A stretch of 57,597 bases of DNA. It comes from a virus. Below are positions 31,376 to 38,423 of the stretch, in pieces. The stretch spans positions 1 to 57,597 of IMG/VR virus record IMGVR_UViG_3300050821_004597; one strand, written 5' to 3'. Made by a program: the position numbers and the translations under genes. A model generated the notes under the pieces. That model was not told where the DNA came from. It saw only the letters and a program-made list of their open reading frames with translations, and made no database searches. Every line of letters begins with the position of its first letter. Position 1 is the first letter of the stretch.

Positions 31376-31445
31376 TGCCGGTGTCCTCCGGCAACCGTCT
31401 CCCAAAGACGCAAGGGCCGATCCGAAAGGGTTGGCCTTTTGTTTT
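31376..31445 (+). ncRNA. Predicted small RNA of about 70 nt with intrinsic terminator
   Basis: Three consecutive hairpins: TGCCGG/CCGGCA with a six-base loop (31376-31393), CGTC/GACG with a seven-base loop (31396-31410), and a nine-pair stem with GAAA loop (31415-31436) followed by TTTTGTTTT (31437-31445). The last is a complete intrinsic terminator, so a short transcript is well supported. No open frame or ribosome site is inside it. It may act as antisense or protein-binding RNA. Confidence 0.6.
31415..31445 (+). terminator. Intrinsic terminator of the small RNA
   Basis: Nine-pair stem (31415-31423 with 31428-31436), including two G-U pairs, GAAA loop, then TTTTGTTTT. Confidence 0.75.
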
Positions 31446-31534
31446 GCGCAGCAGAAGACGCACCCCGTCGCTCGCTGATTTGAGTCTTTTTGTGCCAGGG
31501 TGTAGTGCGACAGGTTGCTGCTGGAGGATAGGAC

Positions 31535-31603
31535 TGCGGGGTGCCATGTGACGTTGCTTGGACGTTCGCATGGATTTGGGGTGTGTGGGCCAAGCACCCC
31601 GCA
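31535..31603. repeat. Inverted repeat TGCGGGGTGC/GCACCCCGCA
   Basis: Ten-base arms at 31535-31544 and 31594-31603 are perfectly complementary. A competing seven-pair helix (TGCTTGG with CCAAGCA) lies inside and shares bases with the right arm. The pair could form alternative structures in DNA or RNA. The sequence TTGCTTGGACGT recurs at about 31647. Confidence 0.45.
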
Positions 31604-32129
31604 TACAGAAAGTATTGACGATTTCCGAAATCCGTGCAAGTCTATTTTTGCTTGGACGTATCGAAATGGACATTCGCCCGAAAAATTCGGCCCTCGAATC
31701 TCCCGCATTCTTTGCGCCTATGTACCCGTGCGAAAGCGCGGCGAGGTGGTACGAGCTGGTGTGTCTCAGCGGGGCCTCGTTAATTCGGACCAACGCCTAA
31801 ACCCCTTCGCCGGGGCATCTGGGTTGTTCAGCTATTTGGCGCGCGGCCGTTTTGCCGCAAACCGTAGGGCTGGATTCTGAGGCGGCATCTCTTTAGGTGC
31901 TGTGGCGTCAAACCGACTCGCGGCAATCACTCATTCCCGCCAGAGATGGCGGCTCTGCACCTGGCTCCGTTACCAGTCAGTTTCAGCGAAAGAATGCGGC
32001 GCTAGCCAAGTTACGGTTAACCCGCATTCCATTCTCTCCCCTCCACCACCCCAGTCAGGTGAAAAGCAACAACAACTACATAGATCAGTGTAAGAAGTAT
32101 GCTGCCGACCGCGATTCAAAATAAAGTCG

Positions 32130-32207
32130 CCGCGAAATTTGAAATTCAACAGCGAAATTAGGATTTTTGCTCGCTGTAAGTCATTGAAAACAATATCCAC
32201 CGCGAAA
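32130..32207 (+). repeat. CMGCGAAA repeats in AT-rich DNA
   Basis: CCGCGAAA at 32130-32137 and 32200-32207 and CAGCGAAA at 32150-32157, with another at 31984-31991 and one at 37313-37320. Copies are in the same orientation and lie in the most AT-rich stretch of the window, like weak iterons. Confidence 0.4.
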
Positions 32208-32633
32208 AGACATTTCGAGCAATGCGAGTAGGTTGTTGAAAGTGAGGGATTTAATGAGAGTAAATTTCCGCCCTAAACCGGCAAAATCTGGATTTGGTAA
32301 AAGTCAAGAGAAAAATTGAAAAAGTTGAAAATTTATTTTGGCTCTTTGTGGCATCAACATCTTAGCCGGAGGGGTGGATTCGACCCGACCCCCTGAGAAC
32401 GCATTGCCGACTGCGCCGATCCAATCAATGGAATCAACATCCTGCAGGCTATACGCCGGACTCCTGGCACCGACCGGGGCGGCCCGCGGTAGATCCCCGG
32501 CAGTCGGGGGCCATCAAACTGCGGCCTGTAAAGTGGGGGTATATCGCGTGCCAATAAATGCTCGTTAGATGGCGCGGTGATTTCGGGCTCTGAGGTCCAC
32601 GCCAATCGCGAGTTTGGAAGTACCCGTTATTTG

Positions 32634-33113
32634 TTACGCGGGTTGCTTCTTCTTTGCGATCTTCTCCGACCGTCGAAGTTGAGCTGCGCGGTATAGCTGA
32701 TCAGCAGAGAGCCGCGCCAACTTCCGTTCGGCGATGTGAACCGACCTGGGCGTGACGCACGGCGAGCTCATGCTCTGAATGATTTCTCGGAACGCGAGGA
32801 ATGCGTCTATTGCTTTCAGGCACTTATCCAACTCGGCAGTGACCGCGCTATTCGCGAATCGAAGGATCGGGTACCCAGAAAGCGCGTCCTCGCGATCACG
32901 GTCGTATTGCTGAACTGTTTTCTGGTTGTGATATGCGCCGTCAATCTCGACAATGATCCCGTGGCCGTAGAAGTCAACCACAAACGGGCCGATGATGGTT
33001 TGGAAGTGGAAATCCCTTTCCAGCAGGTGCGGCAGGATCAGCGCCTCGGCCGGCGTTGGGTTGTCACGTAGTTTTTGCGCGAACTCTTGAATAGGTAAAC
33101 GCTCTGTTGTCAT
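32634..33113 (-). CDS. DUF559-type endonuclease-like protein, 159 aa
   Basis: The core (MRDNPTPAE-like LRDNPTPAEALILPHLLERD, FVVDFYGHGIIVEIDGAYH, then YDRDREDALSGYPILRF) fits the DUF559 / Vsr-like PD-(D/E)XK nuclease family, with Asp and Glu of the catalytic site in VDFYG and VEIDG. A 45-residue basic C-terminal tail is added. It stands alone with its own promoter, so it may be a moron. Whether it cuts host or mismatched DNA is not evident. Confidence 0.7.
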   Translation of the reverse strand: MTTERLPIQEFAQKLRDNPTPAEALILPHLLERDFHFQTIIGPFVVDFYGHGIIVEIDGAYHNQKTVQQYDRDREDALSGYPILRFANSAVTAELDKCLKAIDAFLAFREIIQSMSSPCVTPRSVHIAERKLARLSADQLYRAAQLRRSEKIAKKKQPA

Positions 33114-33378
33114 GCACTTATTGTAAACTCACGCGTAGTCGATGAATATAGAATCTACTGTGTAAACTTTACATCTGTGCTACCCTATTCAGCAATACTT
33201 CACTGCGATCCTTTAGAGGCAACAGCCACTATGCATCACAGCGTCTGCACGAATCGCCCTGCGGGCAATGCGAGCCGACTTCCCAACCAACGCACCAGCG
33301 AAGGCTAGAAGCGCTTGCATTTTCCCGCCGTTTCGCTGCGAAGTTAGCCCTTATCACACAATTCACACGGTCGATGTC
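33114..33378. other. Intergenic region with operator
   Basis: No gene. The left part holds the promoter and palindrome at 33145-33173. The right part is GC-mixed, with no terminator for the minus gene at 33379 that I could recognise. Confidence 0.4.
33145..33173 (-). promoter_or_regulatory. Promoter with palindromic operator
   Basis: A -10 TATATT (33150-33145) lies 17 bases from a weak -35 (TGTAAA) that is the half of a perfect 13-bp palindrome TGTAAACTTTACA (33161-33173). TGTAAACT also occurs at 33122. It would serve the DUF559-type gene. Confidence 0.4.
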
Positions 33379-33894
33379 CTAAAATTCCCGATTCGGCGAA
33401 TTCGGACATGACATTGCGATTGTGGCCTTCAAGGCAAGCATTCTTCGGCGCGGAAACCGGCTGACAAGCGCTCTGGCGAGCTCATCTGGCCGCTGAATCA
33501 GCCGCTCCATCCGGCTATTGCGGATCTGCGCCGATCGATGGGTTAAATTGTGGCAATGCGAGCACCGAAAGTCGGTTTTGCCGATGGGCAAGAATAGCTT
33601 GCATGTGCGGCGCCCGCATTCGCAGGTAAACCACTGCTGAATTCCGTTATTGTCGGGCTGAGTCGTTGCTTCGAGTTTAAACCGATGTTCGCCGACGCTT
33701 CGCGATTGCGGCCTTAGTGAAATCACTTGGGCTCGGATGTGGACTTCGTCTTGGCTGCGCTCGTATTCGAGGCTTGCGACTTCCGATTCGCCGATCTTCC
33801 ATCGCAGGATGTTGCGGCCTTTGGGCATCTTGTGTATCCAGAGGCTGAGGCAATCGTCTACGACTCCGCGCTTGGTTGGGTATCGGCTTGGCAT
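33379..33894 (-). CDS. Zinc-finger protein, 171 aa
   Basis: The centre has CECGRRTCKLFLPIGKTDF and CSHCHNLTHRSAQ, four-Cys zinc-ribbon with surrounding basic residues, as in a widespread uncharacterised bacterial and phage family. No ribosome site stands before the ATG at 33894, so the start is uncertain; an internal ATG at residue 23 is possible. Function unknown. Confidence 0.55.
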   Translation of the reverse strand: MPSRYPTKRGVVDDCLSLWIHKMPKGRNILRWKIGESEVASLEYERSQDEVHIRAQVISLRPQSRSVGEHRFKLEATTQPDNNGIQQWFTCECGRRTCKLFLPIGKTDFRCSHCHNLTHRSAQIRNSRMERLIQRPDELARALVSRFPRRRMLALKATIAMSCPNSPNREF

Positions 33895-33961
33895 GGAAAC
33901 AGTGTATTCCTGCCTGTTTTTGCGTGTGCCAATTAATCTCTAATATTTGTTACGATTTCTC

Positions 33962-33990
33962 TTGACATTGAATCAGGGTAGGCGCATGAT
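33962..33990 (+). promoter_or_regulatory. Early promoter for the antirestriction gene
   Basis: TTGACA (33962-33967), 17 nt, then CATGAT (33985-33990). The sequence TCTTGACATT is shared with the promoter before 54221. The leader is about 25 nt. Confidence 0.5.
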
Positions 33991-34019
33991 TGCTACATCG
34001 ATTCAGAGAGGTGAAAGCA

Positions 34020-34823
34020 ATGACTGAGGTATCTGCCAAGTTGAACAATAAGGACATAATCGCGGAAGGAATTAAAGCCTTGACCGCACAACTAGATGCG
34101 GGCAACAGTGCGGCGCTCGCTGCTTACATCGGCACGATGGGCCGGTTTCACAACTACAGTTTCGGCAATATTATGGCGATTGCCATGCAGCGACCTGACG
34201 CAGTTCGCGTTGCCGGGTTCCATACATGGAAAGACTTGGGCCGCAACGTCAAGAAGGGCGAGAAAGCAATTCGCATTTTGGCGCCGCTGGTAGGCAAGGC
34301 GAAGAATTCCGAGACGGGCGAGGATTCGCCGCATGTATACGGCTTCCGTGGGGTTTGCGTGTTCGACATATCTCAGACCGAAGGCAAAGACCTGCCAGAG
34401 TTCTCGCGGGTATCGGGCAATGTCGGCGATTCTCTGGCGAAGTTGGTTCGGTTTGTGAACGAGGATTTATTCATCGTGATTGAATTCGCAGATGACTTGG
34501 GTGGTCCGGAAGGCTTGTCTATGGGCGGCCGAATCAAGTTGCTGACCGGCAAGTCGGATGCTGAAACGTTCTCGGTTCTCACTCACGAACTCGCGCATGA
34601 GTTGCTCCACAAACAGAACCGCAAGAATGCTGGAGATAAGAACCGGCGCGAGTTGGAAGCCGAGACAGTCGCCTTCATTGTCGGCAATGCGATTGGCTTG
34701 AATGTCGGCACCGCATCTGCCGACTACATCAGGTTGTACGATGGCAACTCTGAAATGTTGGCTGAAAGTCTGGAATCGGTGTCGAAAGCGGCGAAGGTTA
34801 TTTTGGATGCAGTCGCCGCGTGA
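34020..34823 (+). CDS. ardC: ArdC-like antirestriction protein with metallopeptidase motif, 267 aa
   Basis: The N-terminal domain (MGRFHNYSFGNIMAIAMQRP, then WKDLGRNVKKGEKAIRIL) matches the ArdC single-stranded DNA-binding domain, and the C-terminal domain has THELAHELLH, an HExxH zinc peptidase motif with a later Glu-rich helix. ArdC proteins protect incoming DNA from restriction. It is the first early gene; MTEVSAK at 34020 follows a GAGGTG site. Early position agrees with an anti-defence role. Confidence 0.75.
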   Translation: MTEVSAKLNNKDIIAEGIKALTAQLDAGNSAALAAYIGTMGRFHNYSFGNIMAIAMQRPDAVRVAGFHTWKDLGRNVKKGEKAIRILAPLVGKAKNSETGEDSPHVYGFRGVCVFDISQTEGKDLPEFSRVSGNVGDSLAKLVRFVNEDLFIVIEFADDLGGPEGLSMGGRIKLLTGKSDAETFSVLTHELAHELLHKQNRKNAGDKNRRELEAETVAFIVGNAIGLNVGTASADYIRLYDGNSEMLAESLESVSKAAKVILDAVAA

Positions 34824-34879
34824 ATCGTAGTTTGGGCTCCTGATTCCAACATCACAATTCTCTAAGGAGGGACAATCCA

Positions 34880-35017
34880 ATGACACTCTTAGCTCACAAA
34901 ATGTGCGAACTCTATAAGCATGGCGTAAGCCTTGACGAAATCGCTGCGGAAACCCAGAACACTCGCCAGTACGTGATCTACGTTCTGATGGGATGCTCGG
35001 TGATGGGCGCACTTTAG
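34880..35017 (+). CDS. Small HTH-like protein, 45 aa
   Basis: Starts MTLLAHKMCELYKHGVSLDE and contains a helix-turn-helix-like segment (LDEIAAETQNTRQYVIYVLM). AAGGAGG stands nine bases before the ATG. Perhaps a small regulator of the early genes. Confidence 0.5.
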   Translation: MTLLAHKMCELYKHGVSLDEIAAETQNTRQYVIYVLMGCSVMGAL

Positions 35018-35088
35018 CAGGTGCCCGCAATGCAGCCGTTGCCCGTTCCAAGCCGGGATGAGAAATGCAGAGGACGGAGGAAATCATG

Positions 35089-35292
35089 AACTACGGAGTT
35101 TTGCTGGCAATCGGAGCGGATGGATCGGCGCAAGTGGTCGGAGTAGTCGACTCCTACAAAGAAGCGCAAGAGTTGATGAATGAGTATATCGCGCTCGGAC
35201 CTGAGCACGATTGCCTTGCGCCCGAAACCTTCGAGATTCAGCGCCGTGACCAGAATGGTTTTTACACCATCCGCGAAACTGTCTACTGCTAA
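35089..35292 (+). CDS. Hypothetical protein, 67 aa
   Basis: Mixed alpha/beta protein (NYGVLLAIGADGSAQVVGVV) with GGAGG before the ATG at 35089. No family recognised. Confidence 0.5.
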   Translation, partial: NYGVLLAIGADGSAQVVGVVDSYKEAQELMNEYIALGPEHDCLAPETFEIQRRDQNGFYTIRETVYC

Positions 35293-35326
35293 CGTCTTTC
35301 CTCCCCCAAGGAGGAGAAAGGTGTTT

Positions 35327-35476
35327 ATGACATTGGAAGCGCGCATCAACGCTATCTGCGACAAATACGAGGTTTGCAACCCACTTCAAAAGGAGAAGCC
35401 CATGCATCACGTGATTCTTCCAGCCGCGCTGCTGATCTTCGTCGGCCTGTATTGCTTCCGGACCCGGATTCGGTAA
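35327..35476 (+). CDS. Small membrane protein with two possible starts, 49 aa
   Basis: The C-terminal half is one membrane helix (HHVILPAALLIFVGLYCF) followed by basic residues. An internal ATG at 35402 with its own AAAAGGAG would make a 24-residue version, so a dual-start arrangement is possible. Its stop overlaps the next start (TAATG). Confidence 0.5.
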   Translation: MTLEARINAICDKYEVCNPLQKEKPMHHVILPAALLIFVGLYCFRTRIR

Positions 35477-35631
35477 TGCCGACGCCAGCCTACATCCGCG
35501 AAGTCGTAACCGAGTGGGCCGGGAAACAACCCGACCCGAAACCGCTAACCCAGTACGAGCGCAGCATCCTGCACGACATGCTGACCTCTCAACCCTCCCC
35601 CGGAAAGGCACATCGCCATGAATCGACCTGA
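35476..35631 (+). CDS. Hypothetical protein, 51 aa
   Basis: Soluble and charged (YIREVVTEWAGKQPDPKP). Start overlaps the upstream stop, and the end overlaps the next start by 14 nt. No family recognised. Confidence 0.5.
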   Translation: MPTPAYIREVVTEWAGKQPDPKPLTQYERSILHDMLTSQPSPGKAHRHEST

Positions 35632-35743
35632 AATCCGCTCCGGCATGGAACGCGGGTACTGGACTGGGTTTAGCCTGGCCGCAATAGCTGAATTCGCCAT
35701 CATCGGCATCATCGCCTTGGTTTGCTGGTTGGTGAAGCGATGA
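35618..35743 (+). CDS. Micro membrane protein, 41 aa
   Basis: One membrane helix (LAAIAEFAIIGIIALVCWLV) with a basic KR end, preceded by a charged N terminus (MNRPEIRSGMERG). Translation is coupled to the next gene through ATGA. First of three such genes in a row. Confidence 0.55.
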   Translation: MNRPEIRSGMERGYWTGFSLAAIAEFAIIGIIALVCWLVKR

Positions 35744-35868
35744 CCCCGGAAACCTACCTGCTCATTCTCCGGCGTGTCCAAACGGCGCTGCTGGCAACCT
35801 TGGGCATCGCGATCATCGGGTTCTTTGCCGCGGTGATTGCGCTTTACCTGACCGGAGGTGTGCGATGA
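35740..35868 (+). CDS. Micro membrane protein, 42 aa
   Basis: One membrane helix (ALLATLGIAIIGFFAAVIAL) following a short polar start (MTPETYLLILRRVQT). Coupled to both neighbours by ATGA overlaps. Function unknown; holin-like or inhibitory peptides are possible. Confidence 0.55.
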   Translation: MTPETYLLILRRVQTALLATLGIAIIGFFAAVIALYLTGGVR

Positions 35869-35972
35869 CGGTTCTTCACAAAATTCTCTGGATATCGGCG
35901 GATGTTGCCATCGTGTACGTGGCGCTGGTTGTCTGGTGTGCGGTGCGCTGGAATCACGGAAGCGAGGATTAA
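35865..35972 (+). CDS. Micro membrane protein, 35 aa
   Basis: One membrane helix (ISADVAIVYVALVVWCAVRW) of 35 residues in total. Third of the row, coupled by ATGA. Its stop lies four bases before the start of the secreted protein gene. Confidence 0.5.
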   Translation: MTVLHKILWISADVAIVYVALVVWCAVRWNHGSED

Positions 35973-35976
35973 AGCG

Positions 35977-36423
35977 ATGAAAATGCTTATTTTCGCTCTT
36001 GCTGTCGCACTGCCTTGCGCCGCTCAGATTCCCGACGCGCCGAAGCCGCAGGCGTATTTCGCGAACACGCTCAACCGATCGCTCGCGATTGGCGACATAG
36101 CTGGGCACTTTCTGGACGCCATCTCGACGTATCAGTTCGAGCACGATCCATGCGGGTGTGTTCACGAGATCGGCACTTTCTACGGCACATTCTCGCTGGC
36201 GCCGATTTCAAAGTCCATGGCGGCCAACTTCGGATACCAGCTCGGATTAGGCGCGGCCAACATCGCGGTCAGCCGGGAGCTCTGGATGGCTGGCCGGAAG
36301 CGGCATAGCTGGTTCCTGAAGTTCGCTTCGCGCGCGGTTCTCGCTTACGACATTGGCGTCGAAACGCGGGCGCCGATCAACAACTGGCGGCTGATTGCCA
36401 CTGGTGGGAAGAAAGGATTTTGA
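35977..36423 (+). CDS. Secreted hypothetical protein, 148 aa
   Basis: A signal peptide (MKMLIFALAVALPCAA) leads into QIPDAPKPQ, a start common in exported acidobacterial proteins. The mature part includes helices and CGCVHEIG, and a Trp-rich C-terminal segment. It may act at the host envelope. The phage may have acquired it from its host. Confidence 0.55.
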   Translation: MKMLIFALAVALPCAAQIPDAPKPQAYFANTLNRSLAIGDIAGHFLDAISTYQFEHDPCGCVHEIGTFYGTFSLAPISKSMAANFGYQLGLGAANIAVSRELWMAGRKRHSWFLKFASRAVLAYDIGVETRAPINNWRLIATGGKKGF

Positions 36424-36426
36424 GTC

Positions 36427-36612
36427 ATGATCACGTACAAGGAAACGCCTATTCCGTCCGCAATCAATGTGTTTCTGGACGGCAGACGAGTCGGCATTAT
36501 TCGCCGGTCAAAAGATGGGTTTTTCACCTACTATCCATCCTCAAGCCCCCGATGTGGTAGCCAAGCATTCCCGACATTGGCAGACTGCAAGCGCTCGCTG
36601 GAGCAGGAGTAA
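36427..36612 (+). CDS. Conserved small phage protein, 61 aa
   Basis: Sequence of the type NVFLDGRRVGIIRRSKDGFF, then FPTLADCKRSLEQE. This small beta-type domain recurs in phage genomes. It lies between the secreted protein and the recombinase. Function unknown. Confidence 0.5.
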   Translation: MITYKETPIPSAINVFLDGRRVGIIRRSKDGFFTYYPSSSPRCGSQAFPTLADCKRSLEQE

Positions 36613-36616
36613 AGCC

Positions 36617-37249
36617 ATGCGACAGACTACCGCCGCACTTTATGCTCGCGTCTCGACGAAAGACAAGGGGCAGGACACCGAGAACCAACTCCGCCAACTG
36701 CGCGAGTTCGCCCAGAAACAAGGCTGGATTGTCGTCGCCGAGTTCGTCGACCGGGCATCCGGCAAGCGAAGCGATCGGGAACAATTCCAGGCCATGTTCG
36801 TCGCGGCAAGCAAGCGCCAGTTCGACATTCTGCTTTTTTGGTCGCTCGACCGGCTTTCGCGCGAGGGCGTGGTCGAGACGCTGAATCACCTGCAAAGACT
36901 GACCGGCTACGGCGTCAACTGGCGCAGCTACACCGAGCAGTACCTCGACAGCACTGGGATCTTCAAAGAAGCTGTAATCGGCATCCTGGCGGCCATTGCC
37001 AAGCAGGAGCGTGTCCGGTTGAGCGAGCGCACGGTTGCCGGCCTGGAGCGAGCTCGGGTGGCCGGCAGAATCGGCGGGCGGCCAAAAGCGGAGGACGACT
37101 TCAAGTTGGTCGCGAAATGCCGCCGAATGCGGGCCGATGGGTCGCCGATCCGGGCGATTGCCGAGGAACTTGGCATCTCGCCGACGACGGTGCAGAAATT
37201 GGTGCGGACCGGCGAGAAACTGGAGCCGGAAGAATTTGCTTGCGTTTGA
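36617..37249 (+). CDS. Small serine recombinase (resolvase/invertase type), 210 aa
   Basis: The catalytic domain begins ALYARVSTKDKGQD with the nucleophile Ser in RVST, continues with RLSREGVVE and EAVIGILAAIAKQERVRLSE, and ends in a helix-turn-helix (IAEELGISPTTVQKLVRTG). These enzymes cut and exchange DNA strands at short sites for resolution or inversion. Start at 36617 (ATG). A candidate recombination site with inverted repeat lies directly downstream at 37312-37382. Confidence 0.8.
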   Translation: MRQTTAALYARVSTKDKGQDTENQLRQLREFAQKQGWIVVAEFVDRASGKRSDREQFQAMFVAASKRQFDILLFWSLDRLSREGVVETLNHLQRLTGYGVNWRSYTEQYLDSTGIFKEAVIGILAAIAKQERVRLSERTVAGLERARVAGRIGGRPKAEDDFKLVAKCRRMRADGSPIRAIAEELGISPTTVQKLVRTGEKLEPEEFACV

Positions 37250-37427
37250 CGGGGCGAGTGTTCTATTTTGAACGAGTCCGATCATCCTTGGCCGAGGACC
37301 GGACACTTCAGCCCGCGAAAAGTTCCGGGGGCGGTTAACGCCGCCCCCGCGTAACTTCCAAAAGGCTGGGGAAATTCGCGGGAACCTCATCCTCTGCGCA
37401 ATTCGTTTATTTGCGAGAACAGGATAA
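37250..37427. other. Non-coding region with hairpin and inverted repeat
   Basis: A nine-pair hairpin CGGGGGCGG/CCGCCCCCG with loop TTAACG (37326-37349) is enclosed by CCCGCGAA (37312-37319) and TTCGCGGG (37375-37382). It lies between the recombinase and the replication initiator-like gene, a usual place for a recombination site or origin. Confidence 0.5.
37312..37382. repeat. Inverted repeat with central GC-rich hairpin
   Basis: Eight-base arms CCCGCGAA and TTCGCGGG enclose the hairpin. CCGCGAAA (37313-37320) also matches sites at 32130 and 32200, so the same protein may bind both regions. Confidence 0.5.
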
Positions 37428-38423
37428 GTGCGCCCTTTTAGGGGTCTCTGGTTGGGTGATAGATCTGGATACGTTCAGTTGCGCCGCGGACTCTTCGATC
37501 ACGTGCGCGAGGGGAAAATTACGTTCATGGAAGCGTCCATTTACATCGCGATTCTGGTCGACGCCAACCCAGCAACGGGTGTGTGCTTTGGTTCGGCTGG
37601 ACTCTATAGCGTCATCTTTGGATTACCGCCACGTACCGTCCGCGATGCCCTCGAAAAACTAGAGAAGAAAGCCTACCTGAAGCGGTTCACGGTGGTCGGA
37701 AAACATGGAAGTTACCCCATCCTAATCAATAAATTTCTCTGCACTGACGGTGCCGCGAAGGGAAGGTATGTAAATGCTGTCGCTACAACAGATTACACTT
37801 CAGTTTTATTTTTTGAACGCGATGAGGATGTCGAGCTGAATGGCAATGACAGTGTCAATGAGGATGTTAATGAGAGTGCCGCAAGTAGGAGAATAGAGAA
37901 TAGAGAAAAGAAACTAGAGACAAAGCAAAAACCTTTGCGCCGGAGCAAGTCCGCCGCAGATGAACGCACCACGCCTTTCAAGGAAGATTTCGAGCGCGCG
38001 TTTAAGTACGACAACAATGCGCCAGCTCCATGGGATGGCAAAGAGGGCGCGCGGCTTTTGAGTTGGCTGAAAGCAAACCCGACCATCACCAGGCAGCAAT
38101 GGCAGATGATTTTGCAGAACCGGCATAAGAGTCCAGTGAGCAAAGCGGCGCCACTGAGTATTTGGGTGGGCAAGGCGCTGGCGTGGCTGAACGGACCAGC
38201 CGACGAATGGGGCAAACCAATCACGGGAGGACTTTTCAATGGCAAAGGAACTTACGAAAAACCAACCACAGCCGATCGGCAGGCTGCTGAGTTACTTCGA
38301 TCTATTCGCGACTTCGGAACCACTCCACGAGCAGATCAGGACAGCCGCGGCGCGCTTGGGGATGGTGGCGGATCGAGTGATCCCATCCCCGACGCTGGAA
38401 GCCTGGGCACAGACGCTTGGTAG
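37428..38423 (+). CDS. Replication initiator-like winged-helix protein, 331 aa
   Basis: A winged-helix domain at residues 35-90 (IYIAILVDANPATGVCFGSA, then GLPPRTVRDALEKLEKKAYL) binds DNA, as in replication initiators of the O or DnaD type. The middle is a charged linker and the C-terminal half has a domain around residues 185-270 with WDGKEGARLLSWL, common in phage replisome organisers. GTG start at 37428. Its last 185 nt are overlapped by the next gene in another frame. Confidence 0.6.
   Translation: MRPFRGLWLGDRSGYVQLRRGLFDHVREGKITFMEASIYIAILVDANPATGVCFGSAGLYSVIFGLPPRTVRDALEKLEKKAYLKRFTVVGKHGSYPILINKFLCTDGAAKGRYVNAVATTDYTSVLFFERDEDVELNGNDSVNEDVNESAASRRIENREKKLETKQKPLRRSKSAADERTTPFKEDFERAFKYDNNAPAPWDGKEGARLLSWLKANPTITRQQWQMILQNRHKSPVSKAAPLSIWVGKALAWLNGPADEWGKPITGGLFNGKGTYEKPTTADRQAAELLRSIRDFGTTPRADQDSRGALGDGGGSSDPIPDAGSLGTDAW

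Larger units (their letters stand above)
31265..32633. other. 1.37-kb non-coding region, putative origin and RNA locus
   Basis: No frame here has a ribosome site or codon pattern of a gene. It holds a perfect DnaA box TTATCCACA (31312-31320), a predicted small RNA (31376-31445), an inverted repeat TGCGGGGTGC/GCACCCCGCA (31535-31603), copies of CMGCGAAA at 31984, 32130, 32150 and 32200, and an AT-rich stretch at about 32110-32340. This combination, between divergent operons, suggests an origin of replication. Positions 32341-32633 are GC-rich with no recognised element. Confidence 0.5.

Noticed and set aside
31278-31793. Minus-strand frame of 171 residues in the non-coding region
   Set aside because: It crosses the small RNA and terminator, has no ribosome site and composition unlike a phage protein.
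31515-31880. Plus-strand frame of 121 residues in the non-coding region
   Set aside because: No ribosome site and it covers the inverted repeat; low support.
32387-32420. tRNA-like T-arm sequence (GGTGGATTCGACCC)
   Set aside because: No acceptor or anticodon stem can be formed around it.
36617-37249. Phage integrase
   Set aside because: The protein has only the small resolvase/invertase domain, about 210 residues, not the long C-terminal part of large serine integrases.
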